This document shows positions 33,895 through 42,621 of a stretch of 64,000 nt of DNA, piece after piece. Below the pieces are notes generated by a model, which saw only the letters and a list, made by a program, of their open reading frames with translations, did no database searches and was not told the origin of the DNA. The position numbers were made by a program, and so were the translations under genes. Numbering within the stretch: position 1 is the first letter of the stretch; every line of letters begins with the position of its first letter. The DNA is from JAKALX01 sp964508715. GTDB lineage: Bacteria; Chloroflexota; Dehalococcoidia; Tepidiformales; Tepidiformaceae. The stretch spans positions 62,001-126,000 of the forward strand of contig CAZDUX010000005.1 in assembly GCA_964508715.1 (NCBI GenBank), given 5' to 3'.

Positions 33895-34860
33895 TTGCTT
33901 CGACTGAGCACCCGGCAGCTCAACCGCCTCGCCAGTCTCGCCATCATCCCACTGATGGCCCTGGCGATTGTGGTTGGTTCACGGTTCGCCTCGTCTGCCG
34001 CCAGGGTCGATCCACCGCGCCACGGAACCCTCGTCGTCGCCAACCTCCGTGCTGAGTCACTCACGTTCTTCGACATCGAACATGGTGGCCGTCGTGACCT
34101 TGCCGTGCCGGGCCCGCCGCACGAACTCGTCTCCGCTGGATCCCGCCTCTACGCCACGCTCGGCCGTGCGGGGGCCCTGCTGGAGATCGAACCACGAGCG
34201 CCGGGCATCCTTCGCACCCTTCGCCTCGACGGCGAACCACATGGACTTGCACTCGATGGCTCGGGCAACCTCCTGGTCACCCTCGACAAGGGTGATGCCC
34301 TTCTCGTGATCGACCGTGCCGCGCTCACCGAGACTTCGCGCCAAACCACCGGGGAGACCCCGCATACCGTCGCCTTCGCCGACGGAGTCGCCTACGTCAC
34401 CGCTTCCCGGGACGGCCTGCTCCAGGCGTTTCCCGGCCCGGCACAAACCGCGACCGGCGCCATGCCCGAGTCCGTCGCCGTGACCGGCCAATTCATCGTC
34501 ACCGCTGATGCTGATGCCGGCACGCTCTCCGTGCTCGATCGCGCCTCGCTCTCCCGAATTCGCTCTATCGCAGTCGGCGGCCACCCCGTCCGCCTCGTCA
34601 TACTCGACGAGACGCACGCCCTCGCCACGCTCAATGGTGCGGCCCGCCTCGTTCTCGTTGACGTTTCGACCGGCAAAGTGGACAGGCGGATCGAGACGCT
34701 CGGCCATCCCGATGGCATCTGCCTCAGCCCTTCCCGTGATTACGTGGCCGTTGTTTCGAACGAATCCGACGCCGTTCAGGTCTATCGGCGTTCTGATTGG
34801 GCCCTGGCTGTCACCCTGCAGACTGCCGACGGCCCCGGCTCCTGCCTCTGGCTTCCGTGA
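33895..34860 (+). CDS. Membrane-anchored or secreted beta-propeller (YVTN/NHL-like) protein
   Basis: 321 residues from a TTG. A hydrophobic N-terminus (LASLAIIPLMALAIVVGS) acts as anchor or signal. The rest is a series of about 40-residue beta-propeller blades: GTLVVANLRAESLTFFD, PPHELVSAGSRLYATLG, PHGLALDGSGNLLVTLD, PHTVAFADGVAYVTAS, GTLSVLDRASLSRIRS and DAVQVYRRSDW. About six blades can be counted. No catalytic residue is evident; such proteins bind partners or surface ligands. It follows the flagellar operon after a hairpin and is probably independent of it. Confidence 0.78.
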   Translation: MLRLSTRQLNRLASLAIIPLMALAIVVGSRFASSAARVDPPRHGTLVVANLRAESLTFFDIEHGGRRDLAVPGPPHELVSAGSRLYATLGRAGALLEIEPRAPGILRTLRLDGEPHGLALDGSGNLLVTLDKGDALLVIDRAALTETSRQTTGETPHTVAFADGVAYVTASRDGLLQAFPGPAQTATGAMPESVAVTGQFIVTADADAGTLSVLDRASLSRIRSIAVGGHPVRLVILDETHALATLNGAARLVLVDVSTGKVDRRIETLGHPDGICLSPSRDYVAVVSNESDAVQVYRRSDWALAVTLQTADGPGSCLWLP

Positions 34861-35030
34861 GCTCCCACGCGCGTCCCAGCTTCAGCCACCCCACCCGTTG
34901 ACCGCGGATTCTCAGCTTGCCACGATCAATTCATGAAGTTCGCGGCGGATGAAACACTCGGGTCGTGCCCCGGGACCAGCATGGTGCCGAGATACCATGC
35001 TGGCGCCTCCGAGAATGCGAATCGGACATC

Positions 35031-35051
35031 GTGAACCGTGAATGGTGAAAT
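35031..35051 (+). repeat. GTGAANN heptamer tract containing a start codon
   Basis: GTGAACC GTGAATG GTGAAAT, three direct heptamers. The second supplies the GTG start of the zinc-finger protein at 35038. Confidence 0.65.
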
Positions 35052-35451
35052 AGCCGTCTGCCAGGTCGGCAGTTTCCTGAGCCGCTGCCAGAACCATGCA
35101 AGCCACATCTGCCAGTACTGTGGACGATCCTTCTGCCCCGAGCATACCCACTTTCTTGAAGGTCACGAGGCCGTGTGCTCGCGCAAGCAATGCCGTGCCA
35201 AGCGCGACGACCTCGCCAACCACCTCATCTATGTCGACCGCGTCAGCCAGCGCAATCACGTTGGCCTCTGCGGTGTCGAGGAGTGCGGGCCCCACCCCGG
35301 CTTCCAGTGTTCACTCTGCCGTGGCTATTTCTGCGGACCCCACCTCCATGACCGTCTCTACCCATTCCAGGAAGGCCGGGTCTACATCGACCGCCCGGTT
35401 TCCATCTGCCAGCACTGCTGGGACCGCCGGAAGATCTGGCGTCCGCGGTGA
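35038..35451 (+). CDS. Cys/His-rich zinc-finger protein with two B-box-like units
   Basis: 137 residues from a GTG inside a heptamer repeat. Two Cys/His clusters are seen: CQNHASHICQYCGRSFCPEH near the start and FQCSLCRGYFCGPHLH in the middle, followed by a CQHC pair near the end. The CxxC...CxxH spacing resembles B-box or AN1-type fingers, which are uncommon in bacteria. There is no membrane segment. Function unknown; probably zinc-stabilised protein or nucleic-acid contact. It precedes ilvA by 67 bases. Confidence 0.72.
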   Translation: MNGEIAVCQVGSFLSRCQNHASHICQYCGRSFCPEHTHFLEGHEAVCSRKQCRAKRDDLANHLIYVDRVSQRNHVGLCGVEECGPHPGFQCSLCRGYFCGPHLHDRLYPFQEGRVYIDRPVSICQHCWDRRKIWRPR

Positions 35452-35532
35452 TTCACAATCCGAGACACACAACTCACAATGCGGCCTGTCCATGTGTCGA
35501 CGCCGTGCCAGGTGAGCTGTGAATCGTGAAGT
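35450..35532. repeat. Inverted pair of GTGAANN heptamer tracts between two genes
   Basis: The left part reads as - strand heptamers (GATTCAC at 35450-35456, AACTCAC at 35471-35477, exactly three heptamers apart). The right part has + strand heptamers GTGAGCT GTGAATC GTGAAGT (35512-35532). GATTCAC and GTGAATC are exact complements, so the RNA could fold into an imperfect stem-loop. The last tract supplies the GTG start of ilvA. Confidence 0.6.
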
Positions 35533-36769
35533 AATTGCTGCTGCCCGCGAGGCCATCACCCCTCATATCCGCCTTACGCCGGTTTGGCCATCGGCCCCGC
35601 TCGAGGCGGTGGTCGGCGTACCCGTGCTCCTCAAGTGCGAGTCACTGCAGTTGACCGGTTCGTTCAAGATTCGCGGTGCACTCAATGTCGTCCGCCAGTT
35701 GACGGATGAGCAGGCACACCAGGGACTCGTCGCAGCCAGCGCTGGAAATCATGCCCAGGGCGTCGCCTATGCTGCTCGCACGCGCTCCATTTCCGCCACC
35801 GTTGTCATGCCTGTCACCGCTCCTCTTGCCAAGGTCAACGCGTGCCGGGAATTCGGCGCCGAGGTCGTTCTGCATGGCACAGCGCTTGAAGATGCGCGTT
35901 CGAGGGCACTCGAAATCGCCCGTACCCGGGGCCGCCTCTACATTCCTCCCTTCGACGACGACCGCGTGATTGCCGGCCAGGGAACCATCGGCCTCGAAAT
36001 CCTCGAACAGTGCCCCGGCGTTGAGGAGGTGGTCGTGCCTGCCGGTGGCGGGGGCCTGATTGCCGGGATCGCCGTCGCCATTAAATCGGCCCGCCCCGAT
36101 GTCCGCATCATTGGCGTCCAGTCATCGGCCATGGACGGCATCTGCCGGTCGTTCGAGTCGCACCGCATCGAGACCACACCCGCTGCCCGCACTATTGCCG
36201 ATGGTGTCGCTGTCGCCGGCCCGTCGGAGCGCACCTTCGCCATTATCGAGGAGTACGTCGATGCGATGGTTCATGTGGGCGACGAAGCGATTGCCCACGC
36301 CATCGTCAACCTGATCGAGCGATCCAAGCTGATTGCCGAGGGAGCTGGCGCGCTCGCGGTTGCTGCCATCCAGTCTGGCGCATACCGCCCGAAGGGAACG
36401 ACCGTCGCGGTCATCTCGGGCGGTAACATCGACATCAATCTCCTCGGCTCCATCGTCCGCCGTGGCCTCGTCGACGCAGGCCGTTACCGAACGCTCGCGA
36501 TCGAGGTCTCCGACACCCCTGGTGAACTCGCCCTCGTCTCCCAGGCGATCGCTGATGCAGGAGGCAATGTCCTCGAGGTCGACCATAACCGCGAGGCACC
36601 CGGTATGCCCATCGGTGTTGCCGTCCTCGAACTCCTCCTCGAAGTCAATGGCCATGCCCACTTCGACGAGATCGTCCATGCCTTGCGCGAGCGGGGACTA
36701 CGAGGGGTTCCGGGCAGCCACGCGCGTCTCGCAACCGAGGCCGCGCGGCGCCGCCACGAAAGCGACTGA
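35519..36769 (+). CDS. ilvA: Threonine ammonia-lyase with ACT domain
   Basis: 416 residues. It deaminates L-threonine to 2-oxobutanoate with PLP. The PLP Lys lies in GSFKIRGALN, the phosphate-binding glycine loop is VVPAGGGGLIAG, and SAGNHAQGVAYAA is the substrate loop. One ACT domain occupies about residues 325-405 (AIEVSDTPGELALVSQAIADAGG), as in the catabolic or simpler biosynthetic type, not the double-ACT E. coli IlvA. The GTG start lies inside a heptamer repeat tract and no strong ribosome site is seen. Confidence 0.93.
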   Translation: MNREVIAAAREAITPHIRLTPVWPSAPLEAVVGVPVLLKCESLQLTGSFKIRGALNVVRQLTDEQAHQGLVAASAGNHAQGVAYAARTRSISATVVMPVTAPLAKVNACREFGAEVVLHGTALEDARSRALEIARTRGRLYIPPFDDDRVIAGQGTIGLEILEQCPGVEEVVVPAGGGGLIAGIAVAIKSARPDVRIIGVQSSAMDGICRSFESHRIETTPAARTIADGVAVAGPSERTFAIIEEYVDAMVHVGDEAIAHAIVNLIERSKLIAEGAGALAVAAIQSGAYRPKGTTVAVISGGNIDINLLGSIVRRGLVDAGRYRTLAIEVSDTPGELALVSQAIADAGGNVLEVDHNREAPGMPIGVAVLELLLEVNGHAHFDEIVHALRERGLRGVPGSHARLATEAARRRHESD

Positions 36770-36893
36770 GCGGACGACAACGACTGTCGCCTCAATCGCC
36801 CGCCATTCGCCGCGTCAACACATGGCGAAACCCCGGGCTTCACTTTCCGTGCACTTCTGGTAACCCCTCCCAACATCTGCACGGAGAAAGCAT

Positions 36894-37612
36894 TTGCAAA
36901 GAAGTCCGATACCGAACGCAGGCTCGAAGAAGCCTCGAATCTCCATGCACGCGGCGTCATCAGCGATGAAGAGTATGCGACCCGCCGCGCTGCAATCATT
37001 GCCGCCGACAACCCCGCCGTGAGCGTGAAATCCGGCGGCCGCGGCGTTTTCAAAGGTGGCTTCTTTGGTTGCCTTGGCGTCATCGCCGCGATTGTTGCCG
37101 TCGTGGTCGTCCTCATGATCATCGTTGCTATTGGTACTGGTAGCGACGATGACTCGAAGGGTGCTTCCCCCGGCCAGGCCGGCACCAACAAAGGCGACGT
37201 GCATGTCGTCTTCGCTACCAACGCCAGCGGTGTCATCGCCCCGGAGGGCAACGGAAACAAGCGCTCCAAGGTCACCATCCTGCAGAGTGAAGACGCCGTG
37301 AATTCCACAAACGAGTTCGTGCAGCCGCCTGCCGGGAAGAAATGGTGGGGCGTCAGGGTGGAGGTCGAGAACGTCGGTACGGCCGAGGTCTCCTCGCTCG
37401 AATGGAAGTTCCGCGATAGCAAGGATGCCGAGCACGATCAGGCTCTCGTCGTTACCGCCGGTGACCGTCTCGACGTGCTCTATACACTCACACCCGGTGG
37501 CAAGAAGCAGGGCTGGATCTACTTCGAGATCGACGCGGACGCTACACCCAAATGGCTGCGCGCCGACCCGAATCCCTTCCTGAAGAACGACCTCTACTTC
37601 GACATGCAATAG
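36894..37612 (+). CDS. SHOCT-TM-DUF4352-like membrane protein; start disrupted or non-canonical
   Basis: The first standard start in the main frame is GTG 37019 (197 residues), but the same frame upstream encodes a SHOCT-like helix-turn-helix (ERRLEEASNLHARGVISDEEY), so the true start is earlier. No ATG, GTG or TTG exists in frame back to the ilvA stop. A TTG at 36894 has an ideal GGAG site, but is one base out of frame; an extra A in the CAAAG run would join it. After SHOCT come a strong membrane helix (CLGVIAAIVAVVVVLMIIVAIG) quoted by its first part CLGVIAAIVAVV, then a beta-rich extracytoplasmic domain with EFVQPPAGKKWWGVRVEVEN like DUF4352. Confidence 0.65.
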
Positions 37613-37657
37613 TTGCAGGTCTCACGGTGGTGTTCGCCTGGCCCCGCCGTGAGACGC

Positions 37658-37855
37658 TCAGGCGTCGTTATTCCCAGGTTCCCCGGGATGGCCCGTGTCT
37701 TTCACCAGTACCCAGTCGAGAATGAAGAGTGCTACACCTGCGACGAGACTGAGCGCCGCGATCTTCAGCGCGCGCAGGCCAAGGCGCCCAAGCAACTGGC
37801 CGAGCTTCGTGAGTAGCTTCCCGGTCAGCCGGAACGGGAGTGTTAGCAGCTTCAT
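37658..37855 (-). CDS. Small amphipathic/membrane protein
   Basis: 65 residues: a basic leucine-rich N-terminal half (KLLTLPFRLTGKLLTKLGQL), one hydrophobic helix (IAALSLVAGVALFILDWVLV) and a short polar tail. It starts at an ATG overlapping the GNAT stop by four bases, which supports it as a real coupled gene. No family recognised. Confidence 0.55.
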   Translation of the reverse strand: MKLLTLPFRLTGKLLTKLGQLLGRLGLRALKIAALSLVAGVALFILDWVLVKDTGHPGEPGNNDA

Positions 37856-38319
37856 CTCAGCATTCCCTCGTAGATCCCCGGCGAGTTTCCTTCAATGAGC
37901 GTCGCACCCACGGTTTTCTCATAGAACTCGGCCGGGCCCACCCCACCGATGATCGCATAGGCGTACCCCTCGGCCCGCAACGCCTCGAGGCACTGCACCA
38001 GCAGCGCCTTCCCGAATCCCATCTTGCGGTGAGCACGCGAGACGCCCGTCGGCCCGAAGAAATTTGGGCGGGTGACGTTGTAGCAGGCGAACCCTGCCAG
38101 CTTCCCCTCGGCAATCGCCACGTAACAGGTTGCCGGCATACGGCCGAACGCTGCTTCTGTTTCGTCCATCCAGTGGGGCCACCGCTCGCGCACGAACGTC
38201 AGCACGGCACTCCGCTCGTAGCTCTCCGCCCGGCGGCACACGACTCCCACTGCCCGTAACTCCGCCACGAGCGGTTCGGCGGGCGGCAGGTCGTACAACC
38301 GCACGAGCATATCGGGCAC
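37852..38319 (-). CDS. GNAT-family N-acetyltransferase
   Basis: 155 residues. The acetyl-CoA pyrophosphate loop is FGPTGVSRAHRKMGFGKALL (Q/R-x-x-G-x-G/A type), preceded by GFACYNVTRPNFF and followed by YAIIGGVGPAEFYEKTVGATL, where the YEK tyrosine is the usual general acid position. Substrate unknown. It lies five bases after the SDR stop and is coupled to the small membrane protein downstream. Confidence 0.85.
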   Translation of the reverse strand: MPDMLVRLYDLPPAEPLVAELRAVGVVCRRAESYERSAVLTFVRERWPHWMDETEAAFGRMPATCYVAIAEGKLAGFACYNVTRPNFFGPTGVSRAHRKMGFGKALLVQCLEALRAEGYAYAIIGGVGPAEFYEKTVGATLIEGNSPGIYEGMLR

Positions 38320-38324
38320 CGTCT

Positions 38325-39092
38325 CTACGCCAGCCCGCCACCGTCGAGCACCAGCGTCTGACCGGTGGTGAATGATGATGCTGCGGACGCGAAGTACACT
38401 ACGGCGCCCGCCATCTCATCGGGGTCGCCAATCCGCCGCAGCGGGCTTTGGGTGAGCGAGTTCTTCAGGATCGCCTCGTTCTCCCACAGTGCCCGCGAGA
38501 ACTCCGTCTTGATCAGCCCCGGCGCGATCGCGTTCACCCGGATCCCATCGGGTCCCCACTCCTTCGCGCACACCTGCGTGAGCATGATGAGTGCCGCCTT
38601 CGAGACCGAATACCCGCCCAGCCCCGTCGATGCTCGGAGCCCGCCCGTTGAGCTCACATTGATGATCGATCCACCCTGCCCATGCTCACGGATCGCCTCA
38701 CGAACCATCTTCGAAAGGAAGAACGCCGACTTCACGTTGGTGTTCATGATGGCGTCCCATGCCCGCTCGTCGAGGTTGGCTACGGGCCCGAATACGGGAT
38801 TCGTCGCCGCGTTGTTCACCAGGATGTCGATACGTCCGAGTTGCGCCTTCGTCTCGTCGACCAGGTGCTGGAGTGCGGCGACATCGCGCACGTTTGTCGG
38901 TACGGCAATGGCTTTCCGGCCTGTTGGCTTGATGGCCGCGAGCGTCTCCTCGAGTGCCTCGGGTTTGCGCGCGGCAACGCATACATCGGCGCCTGCCTCG
39001 GCGAGTGCCACCGCGATTGAACGCCCAATGCCCCGGCTTCCACCAGTGACAATGGCTACCTTGCCATTCAACGAAAAGTCGGCAACAGTCAT
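38325..39092 (-). CDS. SDR-family oxidoreductase
   Basis: 255 residues, the classical SDR length. TGGSRGIGRSIAVALAEAG is the NAD(P) loop, NNAATNP the structural Asn-Ala segment, INVSSTGG holds the catalytic Ser, YSVSKAAL the catalytic Tyr and Lys, and the C-terminus FTTGQTLVLDGG is typical. The ATG at 39092 is chosen from where similarity starts; the ribosome site is weak. First gene of an SDR/GNAT/small-protein operon. It could be a 3-oxoacyl reductase or a polyol dehydrogenase; the sequence does not decide. Confidence 0.9.
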   Translation of the reverse strand: MTVADFSLNGKVAIVTGGSRGIGRSIAVALAEAGADVCVAARKPEALEETLAAIKPTGRKAIAVPTNVRDVAALQHLVDETKAQLGRIDILVNNAATNPVFGPVANLDERAWDAIMNTNVKSAFFLSKMVREAIREHGQGGSIINVSSTGGLRASTGLGGYSVSKAALIMLTQVCAKEWGPDGIRVNAIAPGLIKTEFSRALWENEAILKNSLTQSPLRRIGDPDEMAGAVVYFASAASSFTTGQTLVLDGGGLA

Positions 39093-39242
39093 GAACCCAC
39101 ACCCCAGAGCGATGTCCGCGTACTCGGCGCGGCCAGGAAGTGCACGGATTCTACCTTCTCTTTCCTTTTCATTCAGAAACCACTTCCGAATCGTGTTCGA
39201 GTATGCAACACTGGGCGTCCAAAACTTTGGAGGAACCTCTCT

Positions 39243-39539
39243 TTGGCAATTGATGGCAAATGGAACCTGACGATGCAGTCCCCGATGGGCGCCCGCACCG
39301 TCGCTGCCGATCTCAAGGCAAACGGCGGCGCGCTTGAAGGCAGCTTCACCGGCGACCAGGGCTCTGCTCCTATCGCTGGCACGATCGATGGCAGCAACGT
39401 CAACTTCGCCGCCACCGTGCCCGGCCCAATGGGCCAGCTCGAACTCAAGTTCAGCGGCACCGTCGATGGCGACAACATGTCCGGCACCGTTGCTTTCGGC
39501 GCTTTCGGCAGCGGCCCCTTCACCGGCTCCCGCGCCTGA
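39243..39539 (+). CDS. Small all-beta protein of unknown function
   Basis: 98 residues from a TTG with a GGAGG site nine bases upstream. It is made of alternating short strands: DGKWNLTMQSPMG, ADLKANGGALEGSFTG, IDGSNVNFAATV, LELKFSGTVDGDNMSGTV. This is the pattern of a small lipocalin- or avidin-like barrel. No signal peptide. It has its own terminator. Similar stand-alone domains occur beside oxidoreductases, but I cannot name a function. Confidence 0.7.
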   Translation: MAIDGKWNLTMQSPMGARTVAADLKANGGALEGSFTGDQGSAPIAGTIDGSNVNFAATVPGPMGQLELKFSGTVDGDNMSGTVAFGAFGSGPFTGSRA

Positions 39540-39562
39540 GGGCCAGGTCTTCGGCACATCTG

Positions 39563-39594
39563 AAAAGGCGGCTCGATTGCCGGGCCGCCTTTTT
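39563..39594 (+). terminator. Rho-independent terminator
   Basis: AAAAGGCGGC pairs with GCCGCCTTTT around an 11-base loop and a T-run follows directly. It ends the small beta-protein gene and may also serve the convergent phosphatase gene. Confidence 0.85.
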
Positions 39595-39639
39595 CGATCC
39601 CCGTCTTGTGACTGTGGACAGCGGCCGACCCGGCAATCC

Positions 39640-40347
39640 CTAATGCGAGATCCAACTCGCCTCGGGCGTCGTCAGGTGCGTCACATCGTTGAGTTTCTGC
39701 AGCGCACGTACACCCTGGCCACTGAACACCACGTTCACCGACGTGTGCGCGGGCCGGAAAAACATGTCGTACGGTGAGCCGATGATGTGCCCGATGTAGG
39801 CGTTGATCACCCCGCCATGGCACGCGATCACCACTCGCCTCCCCTCGTTCTCCGCGATGATCCCCTCGATCGCATTGACTGTCCGCCGCCTGAACTCAAA
39901 GCTCGATTCCGAGTACGGGTAGACATCCCACTTCTTCTCGCGAAGCATCCGCTCGCGAATCCCCAGCAAGAGCCCCTGGCCGAGGAACTCCACGGCTGTC
40001 TTGTCGCCGGGGATATCGCGAAAAACCTCGACTTCGCGCAGGTCGTGGATAACCTGGGGCTCCAGCCGGTGGTGCCGGGCGATCTCTTTCGCCGTCTCGT
40101 AGGCACGCTTCAACGGACTGGCGTAGATCACATCCATCCGGTCTGCCGAGAGCCGCGCCCCGACGAGCTTCGCCTGCTGCCTCCCCCGTTCACTCAGCGG
40201 CGGGTCTACCGTCTCACCGACTGCGCCTCCCCAGTCGGCCACCTCCTGTTCCCCGTGGCGAACGAAGATGACCTCCGTCACCCCTTCGACACCCGTAAGA
40301 AATGCCCGGTCGAAGACCATCGGTGGGCGGGGCGTTCCCTGCGTCAT
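39640..40347 (-). CDS. Histidine phosphatase (phosphoglycerate-mutase superfamily)
   Basis: 235 residues. The catalytic motif is FVRHGEQE and the second active-site His is in VVIACHGGVINAYIG; LSERGRQQAKLVGARL and IYASPLKRAYETAKEI are the usual helix and second arginine region. Substrate cannot be predicted (broad phosphatase, cobalamin or sugar-phosphate type). About 20 residues precede the fold. It follows the Ppx/GppA gene on the same strand, separated by 33 bases, and may be co-transcribed. Confidence 0.9.
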   Translation of the reverse strand: MTQGTPRPPMVFDRAFLTGVEGVTEVIFVRHGEQEVADWGGAVGETVDPPLSERGRQQAKLVGARLSADRMDVIYASPLKRAYETAKEIARHHRLEPQVIHDLREVEVFRDIPGDKTAVEFLGQGLLLGIRERMLREKKWDVYPYSESSFEFRRRTVNAIEGIIAENEGRRVVIACHGGVINAYIGHIIGSPYDMFFRPAHTSVNVVFSGQGVRALQKLNDVTHLTTPEASWISH

Positions 40348-40380
40348 CTATTCACTGCTCCAGGTTCCAACTTTCCCGCA

Positions 40381-41925
40381 CTATCCCAGAACGTGGCTGC
40401 CCGTACCACTCGGTGCGCGACGCGTGACCTCCGGCCGTACTGCCAGCTGTAGCTTCAGGTTCAGCTCAACCCGCCGGCTCTGCCGCTGGAGATCGTGGGT
40501 CTCCGGCGCCAGGTCCTCCGCGGCATCAAGCCGGATCACGAGTTCATCGCCCTTCACCTTCGCCCGTACCCCGTGAAGCGGCGATGGCCGTCGCCGATTG
40601 ATTGCCCGCGCGAGCCCGAGAATCGTCGCCAGCACCGTCACCCGCCGCCCATCGTCCGGCGCCACAATCGCCCGATATGGCGAAAGATCCGGCGCACCTT
40701 CGTCGGCCCAGCGCACCAGGGCCCCGAGTAGCACCGCCTCGCGATGGTTGAATCCGTGCAGGTCAGCACTGTGGATGAGGTACTCCCCGTGCCGGTCCCG
40801 GTTGTAGAAGTCGATGTGCATCCCGATCCCGGTCAGGCTTGCTGCCGCGCACAGTAGCTCGCGGTCCCACCCCGTCAGCCCCTCGCGCGGTGCAATTGCC
40901 TCGAAAAGGATGCCGGCCGCTTCCCTCGTTTGAAACGATACGTCCTCCCGAACCCCGTTCGACCGCGCGACCCCTTCGATCGATGCCGTTCGAACATCAT
41001 CGACGAGCGGCGAGCCCGGCCGCAGTTCGTCCCATGCGAGCCCCTCGCGAAGCCCCTGGCCAGCCACCGTGAGCGTCGGCGCGCCCAGGAGGTCCATCAC
41101 TTCATCGACCACCACCGCCGCTGCCGGCAACGTATCGACCCGGTTCGCGCCCACACCCGCCATTTTTCGCCGCCCGTCCGCCGGCAGTCGTACCAGCTCC
41201 TGCGCGATTCGGTGGACTTCTTTGCGTGTGATCACCAGCCCGTGCAGCCGCCGCAGCGGGTACCGCCGGCGTAGCCGGACGATCCTGCCCAGGTTTCGCA
41301 CCGCTCCCCCGGCGCCGAACAGGTCGCCCGCTCCCAGCGGGATATCAATGGTGGAGCGTACTGACTTCCGCAATGAGCGCACTTCGCGGGGCGCCGGTGG
41401 GTCCGAGCTGAAATACCGCTCACGCGCGTAGATCGCGCCCAGTGGTGCCGACTGCGCTTTCGTAAGCGACCGGTCATCCACCCGCATCACTTCGAGCGAA
41501 CCCCCGCCAATATCCAGCAGGTACCCGCTTCGCAGCGGCGTACTGTTCGCTACGCCCAGGAACGATGCCCGTGCCTCCTCCTCTCCCGAAAGCACCCGTA
41601 TCTCGACCCCAAACTCCGCTCGTGCCCGCTCGAGAAACACGCCTGCGTTCGGCGCCCGGCGTAGCGCCTCGGTCCCGGCAACCACGAACCGCTCGGGCCG
41701 GTACGAGTGTGCCAGCCCGGCCATCACCCGCAGCGCAGCAATGCCGCGCTCCATCCCTTCTGGTGTGAGGTCGCCGCCGGCCTGCCCCTCGCCAATGCGC
41801 GCGTCGAAACGCTCCTCATCGACCACTTCAAACGCCGAGTCCGTGAGGCGCCGGCAGACCAGCAAGCGCACCGAGTTCGAGCCCATGTCGACGACTGCCA
41901 CCGTGCGGCTCGGCTCACCGGCCAT
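40381..41925 (-). CDS. Exopolyphosphatase / guanosine pentaphosphatase family protein
   Basis: 514 residues. AVVDMGSNSVRLLVCR is the first phosphate-binding loop and YLLDIGGGSLEVM the second, as in the ASKHA-fold Ppx/GppA family. The C-terminal part (about residues 310-500) is an HD-like domain with MHIDFYNRDRHGEYLIHSADLHGFNHRE. These enzymes release phosphate from polyphosphate or convert pppGpp. The CHAD protein at 18771 is another polyphosphate-linked gene. An AGAGG site precedes the ATG. Confidence 0.92.
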   Translation of the reverse strand: MAGEPSRTVAVVDMGSNSVRLLVCRRLTDSAFEVVDEERFDARIGEGQAGGDLTPEGMERGIAALRVMAGLAHSYRPERFVVAGTEALRRAPNAGVFLERARAEFGVEIRVLSGEEEARASFLGVANSTPLRSGYLLDIGGGSLEVMRVDDRSLTKAQSAPLGAIYARERYFSSDPPAPREVRSLRKSVRSTIDIPLGAGDLFGAGGAVRNLGRIVRLRRRYPLRRLHGLVITRKEVHRIAQELVRLPADGRRKMAGVGANRVDTLPAAAVVVDEVMDLLGAPTLTVAGQGLREGLAWDELRPGSPLVDDVRTASIEGVARSNGVREDVSFQTREAAGILFEAIAPREGLTGWDRELLCAAASLTGIGMHIDFYNRDRHGEYLIHSADLHGFNHREAVLLGALVRWADEGAPDLSPYRAIVAPDDGRRVTVLATILGLARAINRRRPSPLHGVRAKVKGDELVIRLDAAEDLAPETHDLQRQSRRVELNLKLQLAVRPEVTRRAPSGTGSHVLG

Positions 41926-42144
41926 CGCTGCGCCTCTGCATACCTGTCACCCTAACAGACAGCGAGGCTGCTGATCGTCATGCCCCGTCCTTGTTGTGCG
42001 CTCCATCCCACGAGATGTCGCCGGGCTCAGGGCGCGTCCGTCTGCACCGTCCGCTCTGCCGGGGGCGTGTCGCGGCATCCTATCCAGCCGAGCGGACGGC
42101 GAACGGCCTCCACGACCTCATACCACGCATCGACAGGAGCAACG
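41926..42144. other. Spacer upstream of Ppx/GppA
   Basis: No supported gene. It should contain the leftward promoter of the Ppx/GppA gene. I see no clear structure. Confidence 0.3.
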
Positions 42145-42306
42145 ATGAGCTACCCGATGGTGAACATCGCCCAGGCGGCCCCGGCCACCCTGGAGTATTG
42201 CCGGGCGATGGAGACGCAGGCTTCACCCGGGAGGTTGGGGGTGGGGGAGCTAGCTAAGCACAATCCTATTCACAAAACTGTCCGGTGCCATCGATACGCG
42301 CTATGA
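42145..42306 (+). CDS. Possible small protein or gene remnant
   Basis: 53 residues starting MSYPMVNIAQAAPATLEYCR, with an AGGAG site seven bases upstream of the ATG. No family recognised. After its stop, other frames stay open for short distances only, so it may be the 5' part of a decayed gene. Kept at low confidence because the ribosome site is good. Confidence 0.3.
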   Translation: MSYPMVNIAQAAPATLEYCRAMETQASPGRLGVGELAKHNPIHKTVRCHRYAL

Positions 42307-42621
42307 GTACGAGCCGGAAATGCATCCCACCTGCTCCAACAGCAAATGGCGCCCAATGACCCTCCCGCGTCCAACGCGACACCGGTCTGGCCATTGGCTC
42401 CGTCGCCCGTTCGCCGCTTGGCCCATTCGCAACGGCCTCGGATGAATTCGACACCATATCGGCCCCTCTACCTATAGGACCGATATCTCTCCGTGCTAGC
42501 ATTCCCTCATCAACCACCGCGCCCGGATGCGGCGCTGCCGGTGGGCGCCGATGGGACGGGACCGCGCTCCTCCTGTCCTCTCGCCCTCCGCCCGCCTCGC
42601 CCTGGCCCCGCGAGGCTGTCC
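42307..42621. other. Leader region of the 2-oxoacid dehydrogenase operon
   Basis: 315 bases without a supported gene. It holds the palindrome CCTATAGG (42471-42478) and a TAGCAT box (42497-42502) that could be the -10 of the dehydrogenase operon. The open frame from 42493 to 42621 is basic and proline-rich and not part of the enzyme. Confidence 0.35.

Noticed and set aside
36767..37612. Read-through of the ilvA TGA into the SHOCT frame
   Set aside because: The frame is the same and open, but the linker shows no conserved sequence and a ribosome site with TTG sits at 36894, so a separate gene with a one-base defect is simpler.
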